A DNA stretch of 64,000 nucleotides from Vagococcus martis (GCF_002026305.1 NZ_MVAB01000001.1:248001-312000); one strand, 5' to 3'; counted from the stretch's first letter, positions 47,616 to 57,084 are shown. Numbers and translations are program-made. The notes: generated from the sequence alone by a model not told the origin.

Positions 47616-48812
47616 TTAGTTCGATAAATCTAATTGCAACATGTAATCATCAATTATCGCAGACAAATCAGAGATAGACTGCTCACTGTATGAACTGTCA
47701 TATCCGCTTGTCATGATGGTGATAAAGTACGGTTGTTTTTTATCTTTCACTAAGGCAATGTCATTACTGACTGTATACATTGGCATCCAACCTGTTTTAT
47801 GTGCCACATCAACTCCAGGTAAACCAACATCCACACCATCATCAAATGTGCTATTTTGTATCCACTCATAAAGTAGCTTCATATTTTTATTAGAATCTTT
47901 TTCTTCGTATACATATTCCATGGCTTTAGTTAAAATTCGTGGCGTTGAAAACACACGGTTATTTGGTGATTGAGGATCTAGTTCTGCTAAAAATTGAACA
48001 AAATTTGGTTCCCCTATGTCATTCAACAGCATTAAATAAGCCACGTTATCACTGTATCTGATAACTAATTCAGCCAACTGCTTAATCGTATACTGTGTGC
48101 CGATTGGTTCAAATTGAATAATCCCAGTGCCATCAATTTTAAAATTCGCTGTATAAGTTAACTTTGTGTCTAAATCTATTTTTCCTTCATCAGCTAACGT
48201 CATCAAGTAGGCAATAAATGGTAACTTAATACTACTAGCTGTTCGTCTCACTTTATCCCCATCATAACTATAAGAATAATCATGATTGACAGTTTCAAGA
48301 TACACGCTAACATCGCCACCATTTTGAGCTAAAAAATTGTCGATGGCTTGGTCAAGCTGTTTGGTTAAAGCTTTTGGTTTTAACTTTTTGACTCTTTTCT
48401 TTTCTCGCTTGTCAATATACTCACTACGATGCGATAAATATTTTGCTTCAATAAAACCTTTAGGAGGGTCACTTACTATTTCGACCCAATCAGTGTCACC
48501 TTTAACTGGTTTGACATTTACGACTGTCCCTTTTGGCAATTTATCTTCACTAACTTGTTGTGTTGCTAAATCTGTCAAAGGATAAATATGGTCTGATACA
48601 ACCTGTTCTTCATCAAATATGCTTTTCTTTTCTTTGTTACTTGCCTCTTTTTCTCCGTTTGTTTTAATTGAAATTGTCTTTTCAGTACTTGATTTGCTTA
48701 CTGCTACTGTTTTTTTAGATGCATTGACACCTTTCACTAACTTTACTGAAAACCCTGTAACGATCCCTAACACGACTAACATCCCCACTAAAATAACAAT
48801 CCTTTTTTTCAA
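47616..48812 (-). CDS. membrane-anchored class A beta-lactamase-like serine hydrolase with SH3 domain
   Basis: 398 residues, start TTG at 48812 with GGGAGAG 6 bases before it. One N-terminal membrane helix (VILVGMLVVLGIVTGFSV) anchors it outside the cell. An SH3-type wall-binding domain is at about 85-127. The catalytic domain has SxxK as S193-S-I-K196, SDN (YSDNVAYLM) and KTG (AHKTGW). The ExxLN water-activating motif of true class A beta-lactamases is not seen after SDN, so a peptidoglycan-active or esterase-type role is more likely than antibiotic hydrolysis. Followed by a strong terminator. Confidence 0.85.
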   Translation of the reverse strand: MKKRIVILVGMLVVLGIVTGFSVKLVKGVNASKKTVAVSKSSTEKTISIKTNGEKEASNKEKKSIFDEEQVVSDHIYPLTDLATQQVSEDKLPKGTVVNVKPVKGDTDWVEIVSDPPKGFIEAKYLSHRSEYIDKREKKRVKKLKPKALTKQLDQAIDNFLAQNGGDVSVYLETVNHDYSYSYDGDKVRRTASSIKLPFIAYLMTLADEGKIDLDTKLTYTANFKIDGTGIIQFEPIGTQYTIKQLAELVIRYSDNVAYLMLLNDIGEPNFVQFLAELDPQSPNNRVFSTPRILTKAMEYVYEEKDSNKNMKLLYEWIQNSTFDDGVDVGLPGVDVAHKTGWMPMYTVSNDIALVKDKKQPYFITIMTSGYDSSYSEQSISDLSAIIDDYMLQLDLSN

Positions 48813-48965
48813 TCAATACTCTCCCAACTATTTATATAATAATATCCACTCAATCATGATAGCACATTCATTTTCTATTTATCTACTTTCTATTAAAAAT
48901 AAATCATCTATTTATAAAGATAACGCGTTCAGATGTTTTTTCTTTCAATTTTTTAGGATAAAAAA

Positions 48966-48998
48966 AACCAACTATCCATCAATACAAATAGCTGGTTC
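48966..48998 (-). terminator. terminator of the cstR operon
   Basis: 10-bp stem AACCAACTAT (48966-48975)/ATAGCTGGTT (48988-48997) with one G-T pair, followed on the minus strand by T-run (A at 48960-48966), 8 bases after the cstR stop. Confidence 0.8.
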
Positions 48999-49004
48999 AA
49001 TCTT

Positions 49005-49265
49005 TTATTTTTTAATGACTAAATCAATTGCTTCTTTGATTTTTTCATCACGGTCTTCTTGAGTGATTGATTCTTCTTCGATACAATCAATCAAATTTTC
49101 AGCCACAACGACACCAATTGCTCTATCAATGCTTGAGCGGATAGCAGATAGTTGCACCACAATATCACGACAACTTTTGTCCTCATCTAACATTTTAAGA
49201 ACTCCCCTAATTTGTCCCTCCGAACGCTTCAAACGATTACTAACTTTTCTTTTTGTGTCTTCCAT
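49005..49265 (-). CDS. cstR: CstR-type persulfide-sensing repressor (CsoR family)
   Basis: Start ATG 49265 (MEDTKRKVSNRLKRSEGQ) with AAGGAG 8 bases upstream; the earlier GTG touches the ribosome site. 86 residues of the CsoR/RcnR fold (NRLKRSEGQIRGVLKMLDED). Cys32 and Cys61, 29 residues apart, match the C31/C60 pair of CstR, and the His ligands of copper-sensing CsoR are absent. With the rhodanese and CoA-disulfide reductase genes before it, a persulfide-responsive repressor is the best reading (inference). Confidence 0.88.
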   Translation of the reverse strand: MEDTKRKVSNRLKRSEGQIRGVLKMLDEDKSCRDIVVQLSAIRSSIDRAIGVVVAENLIDCIEEESITQEDRDEKIKEAIDLVIKK

Positions 49266-49284
49266 TGTGTCCACTCCTTATTTT

Positions 49285-50925
49285 TTATGAAATTCCGTTA
49301 ATTGCCTTATATAGTAGGTATGATCCATCCAAGTTTTTCACGTCATAACCCATTTGTGCAAGCATACGTTGCGCAATATAACTTCTTTGCCCACTTTGAC
49401 AGCTTAAAATGATTTCTTTGTCTTTTGGTAATTCATTTGCACGTTGACGAATTTCATTCAGTGGTAGATTAACAAACCCTTCAATCGTTCCTTGTTCAAA
49501 CTCTTCAGGTGTTCGTACATCAACTAATACTGCTCCATTTTCTTTGGCCTGTTCTAATTCAGATAATTGGATATTTTCGGCTAATCCTTCGATAATGTTT
49601 AACGCAGCATAACCAACCATATTCACAATATCTTTTGCTGATCCAAATGGTGGGGCGTAAGTTAATTCTAATTCTGGTAAATCTTCAACAGTCAATCCGC
49701 CTTTTATCGCAGTAGCTAACACATCAATACGTTTATCAGCACCCTCTTTACCTACAGCCTGTGCACCATAGATTTTACCTGTTGTTGGGTTAAATATCAA
49801 CTTTAAGAAAATCATGCTAGCACCAGGATAGTACCCTGCATGGTTTTTTCCGTCAACATGAACGACATGATACTTATAGCCTAAATCTTTGACTTGTTTT
49901 TCTGTTAAACCTGTTGAAGCAATCGTTTGTTCAAACACTCGAACTATCGCTGTTCCGATACTTCCTTTATTTTTACGTGGCATACCAGCAATCACATCAG
50001 CTACCTGACGACCTTGACGATTGGCTGGAGAAGCAAGTGCAATCATCGCATCTTCATTGTTAATTTGATTTTTTACAATAATTGCGTCACCTACTGCATA
50101 GATATCTTTAACACTTGTTTCATAAGAATCATCAACTAAGATACCCCCACGCATACCTAACTCAATACCAGCAGATTCAGCTAGTCCATTTTCAGGTCGC
50201 ACCCCAACAGACATTAAAACTAAATCAGTCCCTATTTTTTCACCAGTGTTCAATACAAGTGTTTGACCGTTATTTTCCATTGCCACAACACCTTGACTAG
50301 TCAATACGTTCACACCTTTAGCACGTAACTCGTTTGTGATAAAAGATGCCATTTCAGCATCAACTGTTGGTAAAACATGTGGTGCCATCTCGATAATCGT
50401 TACTTCTAACCCACGATGAACTAAATTTTCTGCCATCTCTAATCCAATAAATCCTGCCCCAATAACCACAGCCTTTTTAGGTTTGTGATGGTCTAAATAG
50501 GTCATCACGTTGTCAACATCAGGCACATTTCTTAATGTGAATAAGTTTGTTGCGTCATTAATGCCATCTAAAGGCGGAATAAATGGTTTTGCTCCTGGTG
50601 ATAGAACTAATTTATTATAGCTCATTACTTCTGTTTGACCGTTATGTGATAATGTCACTTCTTTTTTATCTGCATCAACAGAAATCACTTCTGTTTCAAC
50701 TTTTACATCCAAATTAAATCTAGCTTTTAATTTTTCAGGCGTTTGAACCAATAAGTCATCACGATTGCTGATTTCACCTGATACATAATAAGGTAAACCA
50801 CAGTTCGCAAATGATACATATGGTCCTTTTTCAATAATCACAATGTCCATCTCTTCATCTAAACGTCTTAATCTTGTTGCCGCAGACATCTCACCTGCAA
50901 CGCCGCCTACGATAATTGTTCTCAT
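49285..50925 (-). CDS. cdr: CoA-disulfide reductase with rhodanese domain
   Basis: 546 residues. FAD/NAD-linked disulfide reductase with the active-site cysteine C42 (SFANCGLPYYVSGEI), nucleotide motif VIGAGFIGLEMAENL, then a C-terminal rhodanese domain with catalytic CQSGQRS. Such fusions reduce CoA disulfide or persulfide and handle reactive sulfur. Odd point: the first FAD motif reads VGGVAGEMSAA, with Glu12 where Gly is expected (GAG for GGG), which could weaken FAD binding. Located 2 bases after the small rhodanese gene. Confidence 0.9.
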   Translation of the reverse strand: MRTIIVGGVAGEMSAATRLRRLDEEMDIVIIEKGPYVSFANCGLPYYVSGEISNRDDLLVQTPEKLKARFNLDVKVETEVISVDADKKEVTLSHNGQTEVMSYNKLVLSPGAKPFIPPLDGINDATNLFTLRNVPDVDNVMTYLDHHKPKKAVVIGAGFIGLEMAENLVHRGLEVTIIEMAPHVLPTVDAEMASFITNELRAKGVNVLTSQGVVAMENNGQTLVLNTGEKIGTDLVLMSVGVRPENGLAESAGIELGMRGGILVDDSYETSVKDIYAVGDAIIVKNQINNEDAMIALASPANRQGRQVADVIAGMPRKNKGSIGTAIVRVFEQTIASTGLTEKQVKDLGYKYHVVHVDGKNHAGYYPGASMIFLKLIFNPTTGKIYGAQAVGKEGADKRIDVLATAIKGGLTVEDLPELELTYAPPFGSAKDIVNMVGYAALNIIEGLAENIQLSELEQAKENGAVLVDVRTPEEFEQGTIEGFVNLPLNEIRQRANELPKDKEIILSCQSGQRSYIAQRMLAQMGYDVKNLDGSYLLYKAINGIS

Positions 50926-50927
50926 AA

Positions 50928-51239
50928 TTATTTATACCCCACTTTCAATGTTCCATTCCACATCATCATGCCACCTTCAATGTTATAAGCATCAACATTT
51001 TGACTAACTAAATACTGTGTTGCACGTTTACTTCTTGGTCCTGAAGCACAAACCACATAAACTGTTTTTCCTTTTGGTTTATAGGATTGTATTTTATCTA
51101 GAGGAACATTTTTTGCTTTTGGTATATGACCTTGCGCAAATTCTTCCGGACTTCTCACATCTATTAACTCGATCGGTTTTTTCAACTTTTCTTGTAATTC
51201 TTGTGCTGTAATACTTGGTACTTTTTTAAATAAAAACAT
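50928..51239 (-). CDS. rhodanese-domain sulfurtransferase
   Basis: 103 residues: N-terminal short helix, then one rhodanese domain with PIELIDVRSPEEFAQGHIPKA and the active loop VCASGPRSKRA. Moves sulfane sulfur between thiols. First gene of a three-gene persulfide operon with the CoA-disulfide reductase and CstR. AGGAGG ribosome site; a CsoR/CstR-like operator lies about 40 bases upstream. Confidence 0.92.
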   Translation of the reverse strand: MFLFKKVPSITAQELQEKLKKPIELIDVRSPEEFAQGHIPKAKNVPLDKIQSYKPKGKTVYVVCASGPRSKRATQYLVSQNVDAYNIEGGMMMWNGTLKVGYK

Positions 51240-51275
51240 ATATGCCTCCTAGAGTTTTGTGTCTTACAAACTCAA

Positions 51276-51293
51276 TATACCCCCTACCCTATA
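51276..51293. promoter_or_regulatory. candidate CstR operator
   Basis: TATACCCCCTACCCTATA: a C-rich tract flanked by TATA/ATA arms, the layout of CsoR/CstR operators. Located in the leader of the rhodanese-cdr-cstR operon, overlapping a minus-strand TATATT -10-like box. Assigned by resemblance and context. Confidence 0.6.
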
Positions 51294-51423
51294 AAAAAGA
51301 AAGTATTTTGCTCATTTTTTTAATGTATTTTTTACCTATTTCGACTCTTAATGGGTTTAAAAATCACTTTTATCTGATAAAATAGAGAAAGATTAGTAAG
51401 TTTGAAAAGAGAGGTAGTTATAT

Positions 51424-52237
51424 ATGTCGTCTTTCGACAAAAAAAACAACAGAACAACACTACTACGAAACGCAAGTTAGTGAAGAAGAATATTTAAATT
51501 GGTACAAAAAACAACATTTCCCTACACAAGATATGCCATCTGTTACCGTGGACAATGTTTTATTTTGTTATAACAAAGAACAAGATGCACTAAAAGTATT
51601 GCTAATAAAACGTAATACACACCCTTTTAAAGACTCATGGGCTTTGCCTGGTGGATTTGTTACACCAGGAGAAGCAACTGCTGATAGTTGCATTAGAGAA
51701 ACAAAAGAAGAAACAAACGTTGAAATAACTCGGGAACATGTAGAACAACTCCATACATTTAGCACACCTGGACGTGACCCTCGTGGTTGGGTTATTACAG
51801 TCAGTTACTTAGCGTTTATTGGAGAGGAACCGTTAGATGCAGGAGATGAAGCCGCACAAGCATCATGGTTTGATTTAACACGTGAAGGCGAGTTGCTACA
51901 ACTAACTAATCATTCAGATGCGACGATTTGTTTAAATCTTACAACTGGTGAGTCAATTGGCGAAGACTCTCTAGCCTTTGACCACGCGAAGATTATTATT
52001 AAAGCCTTTAACCGTGTATGCAATAAAATGTATCACGAGCCACAAGTCTTGCGTGTTTTAGGAAATGATTTTACAATAAGTGAAGCAAGAAAAGTTTATG
52101 CCAAATTTTTAGGTGTAAATTTTAAAGATATCGATCATTCGAACTACAAAAAAGCCATGCTTCCTTATTTTAATGAAATCGGTGAACGTGCAACCGGTGT
52201 TGGCCGACCATCAAAAATATATGAACTAAAATCTTAA
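51424..52237 (+). pseudogene. Nudix hydrolase with winged-helix tail (NrtR-like), frameshifted near its start
   Basis: The gene starts MSSFDKK at ATG 51424 (GAGAGGTAG upstream), but a run of eight A (51439-51446) has one base too many; with seven, the frame continues TTEQHYYETQVSEEEYLNWY into the rest. The Nudix box is intact (GGFVTPGEATADSCIRETKEE, as GGFVTPGE and RETKEETNV). A C-terminal winged helix ends in VGRPSKIYELKS. As read, translation could only begin at ATG 51533, which has no ribosome site. By family it is an ADP-ribose-type regulator or hydrolase. Pseudogene or sequencing slip. Confidence 0.75.
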
Positions 52238-52259
52238 GTCATTACTGGGGGAAAATCTT

Positions 52260-52949
52260 ATGGAAAAAATCGTCTCATCAACTGATGGAAGCCATATTTT
52301 TTACAAAGTGTTAGGCCAAGGGACACCCATGTTCTTCATTCATGGAAATAGTGGCTCACATCAAGCTTTTCAAAAACAAATCGACGTCTTTAAAAAAAAC
52401 CATCTACTTATTTTGATGGATACAAGAGATCATGGCCGCTCAACAAATCAAAGTGAACAACTTGATTTTCAAGCCATTTTTGATGATGTACTAGCCATCT
52501 TGGAAAATGAGCAAATTGAACAAACCATTATGGTAGGATTTAGCGATGGTGCAAATATTGCCCTATCATTTGCCAATTATTACCCAGAACGTGTGTCAAA
52601 AATGGTATTAATTTCCCCTAATATTCGTTTTGACCAACTAAAAAAAAGCAAGCAACTGCTCTATAAATCACTGCGTGTCGTTAGTGAACAGTTACTAAGA
52701 TTAAAAAAAGGGTCTAGGGTATTACGCCTAGCCATGAAAAACCTACCTCTCACCTCAAATTATCGTGAGAAGTTAAAAATGCCGATTTTATTTATTTTTG
52801 GGGATCGAGACATCATTGACCTAAAAAAAGTCACCCCTTTTATTGATTCCTTAAAACAAGCGAAGTTAATCGTATTAAATAAAACCGGCCACTCGATTTT
52901 AAGAACTCGTCCCCTAATAGTTAACAAAGAAATTGAATCTTTTATATAG
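52260..52949 (+). CDS. alpha/beta hydrolase
   Basis: 229 residues, cytoplasmic. Oxyanion HGNSGSH, nucleophile elbow GFSDGANIAL, acid in FIFGDRDIIDL and His in NKTGHSILRTRP, giving a complete Ser-Asp-His triad. Function beyond hydrolase is not predictable. 22 bases after the Nudix gene, GGGGGAAAA upstream. Followed by a strong terminator. Confidence 0.88.
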   Translation: MEKIVSSTDGSHIFYKVLGQGTPMFFIHGNSGSHQAFQKQIDVFKKNHLLILMDTRDHGRSTNQSEQLDFQAIFDDVLAILENEQIEQTIMVGFSDGANIALSFANYYPERVSKMVLISPNIRFDQLKKSKQLLYKSLRVVSEQLLRLKKGSRVLRLAMKNLPLTSNYREKLKMPILFIFGDRDIIDLKKVTPFIDSLKQAKLIVLNKTGHSILRTRPLIVNKEIESFI

Positions 52950-52952
52950 AAA

Positions 52953-52986
52953 AAGCGATACGCATTGACACGTATCGCTTCTTTTT
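52953..52986. terminator. bidirectional terminator between the hydrolase gene and the PPDK-regulator gene
   Basis: Perfect 10-bp stem AAGCGATACG (52953-52962)/CGTATCGCTT (52971-52980), loop CATTGACA, then a T-rich tail. It lies between convergent genes. Confidence 0.88.
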
Positions 52987-53815
52987 ATTGATTTTTATAT
53001 GCTTCTTCAATTAGTTGAGCTGATTCTTCAATTGAACGATTTTCTACATTGATAACAATCGCACCCAATGATTCGTACAATTCGTGTGCAAAATTTAACT
53101 CTTCTTTGATTCTATCAAGTGCCACATAAGATGAGCTACCGTTTAGTCCAAGAGAATCTAAACGTGATTGTCTCACACGCATGATATACTCCGGGCTAGC
53201 AGTTAAGCCAATCACTGGCACATTGTTCAATTGGAATAATTCTTTGGGAATTGGTACTTCTGGTATCAATGGTAAGTTTGAGACTTTGACCGAACGATTG
53301 GCTAAATACATGCTCAGTGGTGTTTTTGATGTACGTGAAATACCCAAAATCACTAAGTCTGCCTTTCTAAACCCTTTTGGATCTTTTCCATCATCATATC
53401 TCACAGCAAATTCAATGGCTTCAATTCGTTTGAAATACTCCTGATCCATTAAATAAAGTGAGCCACTCTCATGAGTTGGTTCCATATGTGTTCTGTGTGA
53501 CACTTTTGTCATTAATTCTGTCATATAATCAACATATTCAAGTCCTGTACTTTTAGCAAAATCGGCACAGACTTTATTTAATTCACTATCAACTAGTGTT
53601 GTCACCACAATCGCTTTTTCGTTTAAAGCATCAGCTAATATTTGCATTAACACTTCTTTCGAATCCACAAAGGGAAACTTTTTAATGTCATAGTTTTCAA
53701 GTTTGGGGAACTGTGCTAATACGGCATTTATAATGCGTTGGGCTGTTTCTCCAATTGAATCTGATATAACAAATAGTTGTAGTTGTTTAAATTTACTCTC
53801 TCTAAAGTTGTTCAT
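52985..53815 (-). CDS. PPDK regulatory protein (serine/threonine kinase-phosphorylase)
   Basis: 276 residues of the DUF299 family that phosphorylates and dephosphorylates pyruvate phosphate dikinase. Features: VISDSIGETAQRIINAVLAQF, the P-loop-like LVILGISRTSKTPLSMYLAN, and the YEYVD-like and IVIN...SIEESAQLI end. It is encoded downstream of ppdK and a CcpN-like gene; the start overlaps the preceding gene by 14 bases. Target assignment rests on the linked ppdK. Confidence 0.94.
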   Translation of the reverse strand: MNNFRESKFKQLQLFVISDSIGETAQRIINAVLAQFPKLENYDIKKFPFVDSKEVLMQILADALNEKAIVVTTLVDSELNKVCADFAKSTGLEYVDYMTELMTKVSHRTHMEPTHESGSLYLMDQEYFKRIEAIEFAVRYDDGKDPKGFRKADLVILGISRTSKTPLSMYLANRSVKVSNLPLIPEVPIPKELFQLNNVPVIGLTASPEYIMRVRQSRLDSLGLNGSSSYVALDRIKEELNFAHELYESLGAIVINVENRSIEESAQLIEEAYKNQ

Positions 53816-54434
53816 GTTTTAGTTCTCTCCCTAACTTAATAAAGTGCTGCACCACTTTGGTTTTTGATAATTTACCAACGACTTGATTGGTTTCTCGACT
53901 TAATACGGGTAGTGAATCAATTTCATGGGCGCTCAATAAACTACCTGCCTCTAAAATAGTCATATCTGGGTAAGTAACCACGAGATTAGGCATACGAGTC
54001 ATAATAATCGCAATCGCTAAATCTAAATCTTGATTATTTAACAAGCTTCGTAATAAATCTTTTCGTGACACTAAACCGATTAAGTCCTTTGATTCTTCAT
54101 CAATGACATAAAGTGACCCACAATCATACATAAATAGGGATGTGGTAGCATCTTTAATTGTTGTATGAGGATAGATAATGACAGGATTTGACATAACCTC
54201 ATCCACTTGAACATCAAATAAATGTTCCTGTAATAATGGATCAAATGGTAATCCTGAATAGATATAGCCTACTTTTGGTCTGGCATCAAGAATACCAGTC
54301 ATCGTTAAAACAGCTAAATCACTTCTTAATGTTGGTTTAGTTAATCCTAATTGTTCTGCGATTTTATCTCCACTAATCGGCTCATTCGTTTTGACAATCT
54401 CGATTATCTTTTTTTGTCGCTCGCTTAGTTCCAC
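53802..54434 (-). CDS. ccpN: CBS-domain and HTH transcriptional regulator (CcpN-like)
   Basis: Start GTG 54434 (VELSERQKKIIEIVKTNEPI) with GAGGTG upstream. The in-frame extension runs through the ppdK end and is rejected. 210 residues: HTH (ISGDKIAEQLGLTKPTLRSDLAVLTMTGILDARPKVGY, shown as EQLGLTKPTLRSDL) and two CBS domains (VDEVMSNPVIIYPHTTIKDA, ILEAGSLLSAHEIDSLPVL) that bind nucleotides. Size and order match CcpN, a repressor of gluconeogenic genes in Bacillus. It likely tunes ppdK by energy state. Confidence 0.9.
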   Translation of the reverse strand: MELSERQKKIIEIVKTNEPISGDKIAEQLGLTKPTLRSDLAVLTMTGILDARPKVGYIYSGLPFDPLLQEHLFDVQVDEVMSNPVIIYPHTTIKDATTSLFMYDCGSLYVIDEESKDLIGLVSRKDLLRSLLNNQDLDLAIAIIMTRMPNLVVTYPDMTILEAGSLLSAHEIDSLPVLSRETNQVVGKLSKTKVVQHFIKLGRELKHEQL

Positions 54435-54447
54435 AAAGACACCTCTT

Positions 54448-57084
54448 TTATTCGTTATTAGACGCACGACGGATGGTACTTTGAGCTGCTGCAATATAAG
54501 CAATCGGAATTCTGTATGGTGAACATGACACATAATCTAAGTTAATGTCATCAAAAAATTCGATTGACGTTGGGTCACCACCTAATTCCCCACAAACACC
54601 AATTTTTATATTTGGTGTTGTTGAACGACCCTTTTCAACGGCTGTCTTAATTAATTCTCCCACACCATCTTTATCAATTGTTTGGAATGGATCAACTGGT
54701 AACACGCCTTTTGAAACGTATTCATTAATATATTTTGCTGCATCATCTCTTGAAAATCCAAACGTCATTTGCGTTAAGTCATTTGTTCCAAAACTAAAGA
54801 AATCCGCAGTTTTTGCAAGTTGATCGGCAATTAAACAGGCTCTAGGAAGTTCAATCATTGTCCCAATGCGGTAAAAGACATTAATATCTTCTTCTTCCAT
54901 CAAGGCATCTAGATACAATTCAATTTTTTCTTTTAGTTCACTTAACTCTTTTGTTGTTCCTACTAATGGTATCATAATTTCAGGTGTTACGTCTAAACCA
55001 GTTTCACGTTTCATCGCAATGGCACTTCGAATAATCGCTTCACTTTGCATAATATAAAGTTCGGGATACGTCATACCTAAACGACACCCACGATGTCCAA
55101 GCATTGGGTTCACTTCATGTAATTCTTTCAAACGACGTTCAATTTCATTTTTGCTAACATTCATCTCTTGAGCTAAAAGCACAATATCTTCTTCTTTTGT
55201 TGGCATGAATTCATGCAATGGTGGGTCTAGTAAACGAATCACACCTGGCAACTCATTTAACGTTGAAAAGATTTCTTTAAAATCTTCCATTTGATAATCT
55301 AAAATAACTTTTAATGCTTTTTCGCGTTCAATATAGCTATTTGATAAAATGAAACGTCTCATTTGAATCAAACGTTCTGCACCGAAAAACATATGCTCTG
55401 TACGAATCAGTCCGATACCATCTGCACCAAAGTACAGTCCTGTTTTGATATCACTAACTGTTTCAGCATTCATTCTTATATCAAGACGAGCATGCTTTTT
55501 CGCCCAAGCCATAATCGTATCAAAATAATGAGAGGTTCCTGTTACTTCAACTTCTAATTCATCTAGGTAAATAACACCATTAGATCCATCAACTGAAATC
55601 ACGTCACCTTCATTTAATTGACCACCTGGATACACCACTCGTTTTAAAAATTCATCAATTTCTAACTCACTACATCCAGCGACACAACATGTTCCCATAC
55701 CACGAGCGACAACTGCTGCGTGAGATGTCATACCGCCACGACTTGTTACAATCGCCTCACTCGCTATCATTCCCTCGATATCCTCAGGAGACGTTTCTTG
55801 TCGCATTAGAATAACTTTTTCACCTTGTGCTGCCCATTCTTTAGCTGTTGCTGCATCAAAACAAACTTTCCCAACAGCCGAGCCAGGACTAGCTGGTAAC
55901 CCAACATCAGATACCTTTACTGCTTCTTCTAAGGCTACTTTTGAAAACTCTGGATGAAGTAAATGACTAATCATATCAGGATTTAATGTCAGTAAAGCAT
56001 CTTCTTCTTGAATTAATCCTTCTTCGACCAAATCAACGGCAATTTTCACACTTGCTTGAGCTGTTCGTTTTCCATTTCGTGTTTGTAAAATATAAAGTTT
56101 TCCTTTTTCTACAGTAAACTCGATATCTTGCATATCACGATAATGTTGCTCTAACAAATGAGCTAGACGAGCGAATTCCTCATAAACTTCAGGCAAATCA
56201 TTTTTTAATTTTTCGATTGGTTCAGGTGTACGAATTCCCGCTACAACATCTTCACCTTGTGCATTGATTAAGTACTCACCAAATAATTTATTTTCACCAG
56301 TTGCTGGATTTCTAGTAAAGGCAACTCCTGTTCCACTTGTATTTCCACTATTTCCAAAGACCATCATTTGAATATTAACAGCTGTTCCAATATCATCTGG
56401 AATGTGGTTTAACTCACGATAGATATGTGCTCGCTCATTATTCCAAGAATGAAACACTGCTTCAATCGCTAAATATAGTTGTTCTTTCGCAGACTGTGGG
56501 AACGGTTTCTTTTTTATTTCCAAAATAATACGTTTGAATTCGATTACAATGTTCTTTAAATCGTTACCTGTCAACTCACTATCTAGTTTAACGCCATGTT
56601 TTTGTTTGTAGAATGTTAAATAATTTTCGAAATACTGCATATCAATCCCGAAGACAACGTTTCCAAACATTTGTAACAAACGTCGATAACAATCATAGGC
56701 AAATGCTTCGTCCTCTGTTAATGATGCAAGTTGTTCAACGGTTTCATCATTTAACCCCAAGTTTAAAATCGTATCCATCATACCCGGCATTGAGAATTTT
56801 GCTCCACTACGAACAGAAACAAGCAATAAATCGTTATCACCTTCAAATGATTTATTGGTTTTCTTTTCTAATAAACTCAACTGTTCATCTATTTCTTTTT
56901 TTAATTCATCTGATAATTCTTTTGTTGTATTTAAAAACGACATACATGCTTCAGTCGTAATAGTAAACCCTGGTGGCACTGGCAAGCCTAAGCGTGTCAT
57001 CTCAGCCAAGTTTGCTCCCTTACCACCTAATAGGTTTTTCATATCTGCATTACCTTCATCAAATTGATATACTTGTTTTAACAC
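54448..57084 (-). CDS. ppdK: pyruvate, phosphate dikinase
   Basis: 878 residues, start GTG 57084 with GGAGG 7 bases upstream. Interconverts ATP + Pi + pyruvate with AMP + PPi + PEP, cytoplasmic. N-terminal ATP-grasp (GGKGANLAEMTRLGLPVPPG, SVRSGAKFSMPGMMDTILN), the phosphohistidine site GGMTSHAAVVARGMGTCC with the regulatory Thr two residues before the His, and the C-terminal PEP barrel with catalytic Cys in KIGVCGELGGDP. First gene of a trio with a CcpN-like regulator and a PPDK kinase-phosphorylase. Confidence 0.97.
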   Translation of the reverse strand: MLKQVYQFDEGNADMKNLLGGKGANLAEMTRLGLPVPPGFTITTEACMSFLNTTKELSDELKKEIDEQLSLLEKKTNKSFEGDNDLLLVSVRSGAKFSMPGMMDTILNLGLNDETVEQLASLTEDEAFAYDCYRRLLQMFGNVVFGIDMQYFENYLTFYKQKHGVKLDSELTGNDLKNIVIEFKRIILEIKKKPFPQSAKEQLYLAIEAVFHSWNNERAHIYRELNHIPDDIGTAVNIQMMVFGNSGNTSGTGVAFTRNPATGENKLFGEYLINAQGEDVVAGIRTPEPIEKLKNDLPEVYEEFARLAHLLEQHYRDMQDIEFTVEKGKLYILQTRNGKRTAQASVKIAVDLVEEGLIQEEDALLTLNPDMISHLLHPEFSKVALEEAVKVSDVGLPASPGSAVGKVCFDAATAKEWAAQGEKVILMRQETSPEDIEGMIASEAIVTSRGGMTSHAAVVARGMGTCCVAGCSELEIDEFLKRVVYPGGQLNEGDVISVDGSNGVIYLDELEVEVTGTSHYFDTIMAWAKKHARLDIRMNAETVSDIKTGLYFGADGIGLIRTEHMFFGAERLIQMRRFILSNSYIEREKALKVILDYQMEDFKEIFSTLNELPGVIRLLDPPLHEFMPTKEEDIVLLAQEMNVSKNEIERRLKELHEVNPMLGHRGCRLGMTYPELYIMQSEAIIRSAIAMKRETGLDVTPEIMIPLVGTTKELSELKEKIELYLDALMEEEDINVFYRIGTMIELPRACLIADQLAKTADFFSFGTNDLTQMTFGFSRDDAAKYINEYVSKGVLPVDPFQTIDKDGVGELIKTAVEKGRSTTPNIKIGVCGELGGDPTSIEFFDDINLDYVSCSPYRIPIAYIAAAQSTIRRASNNE

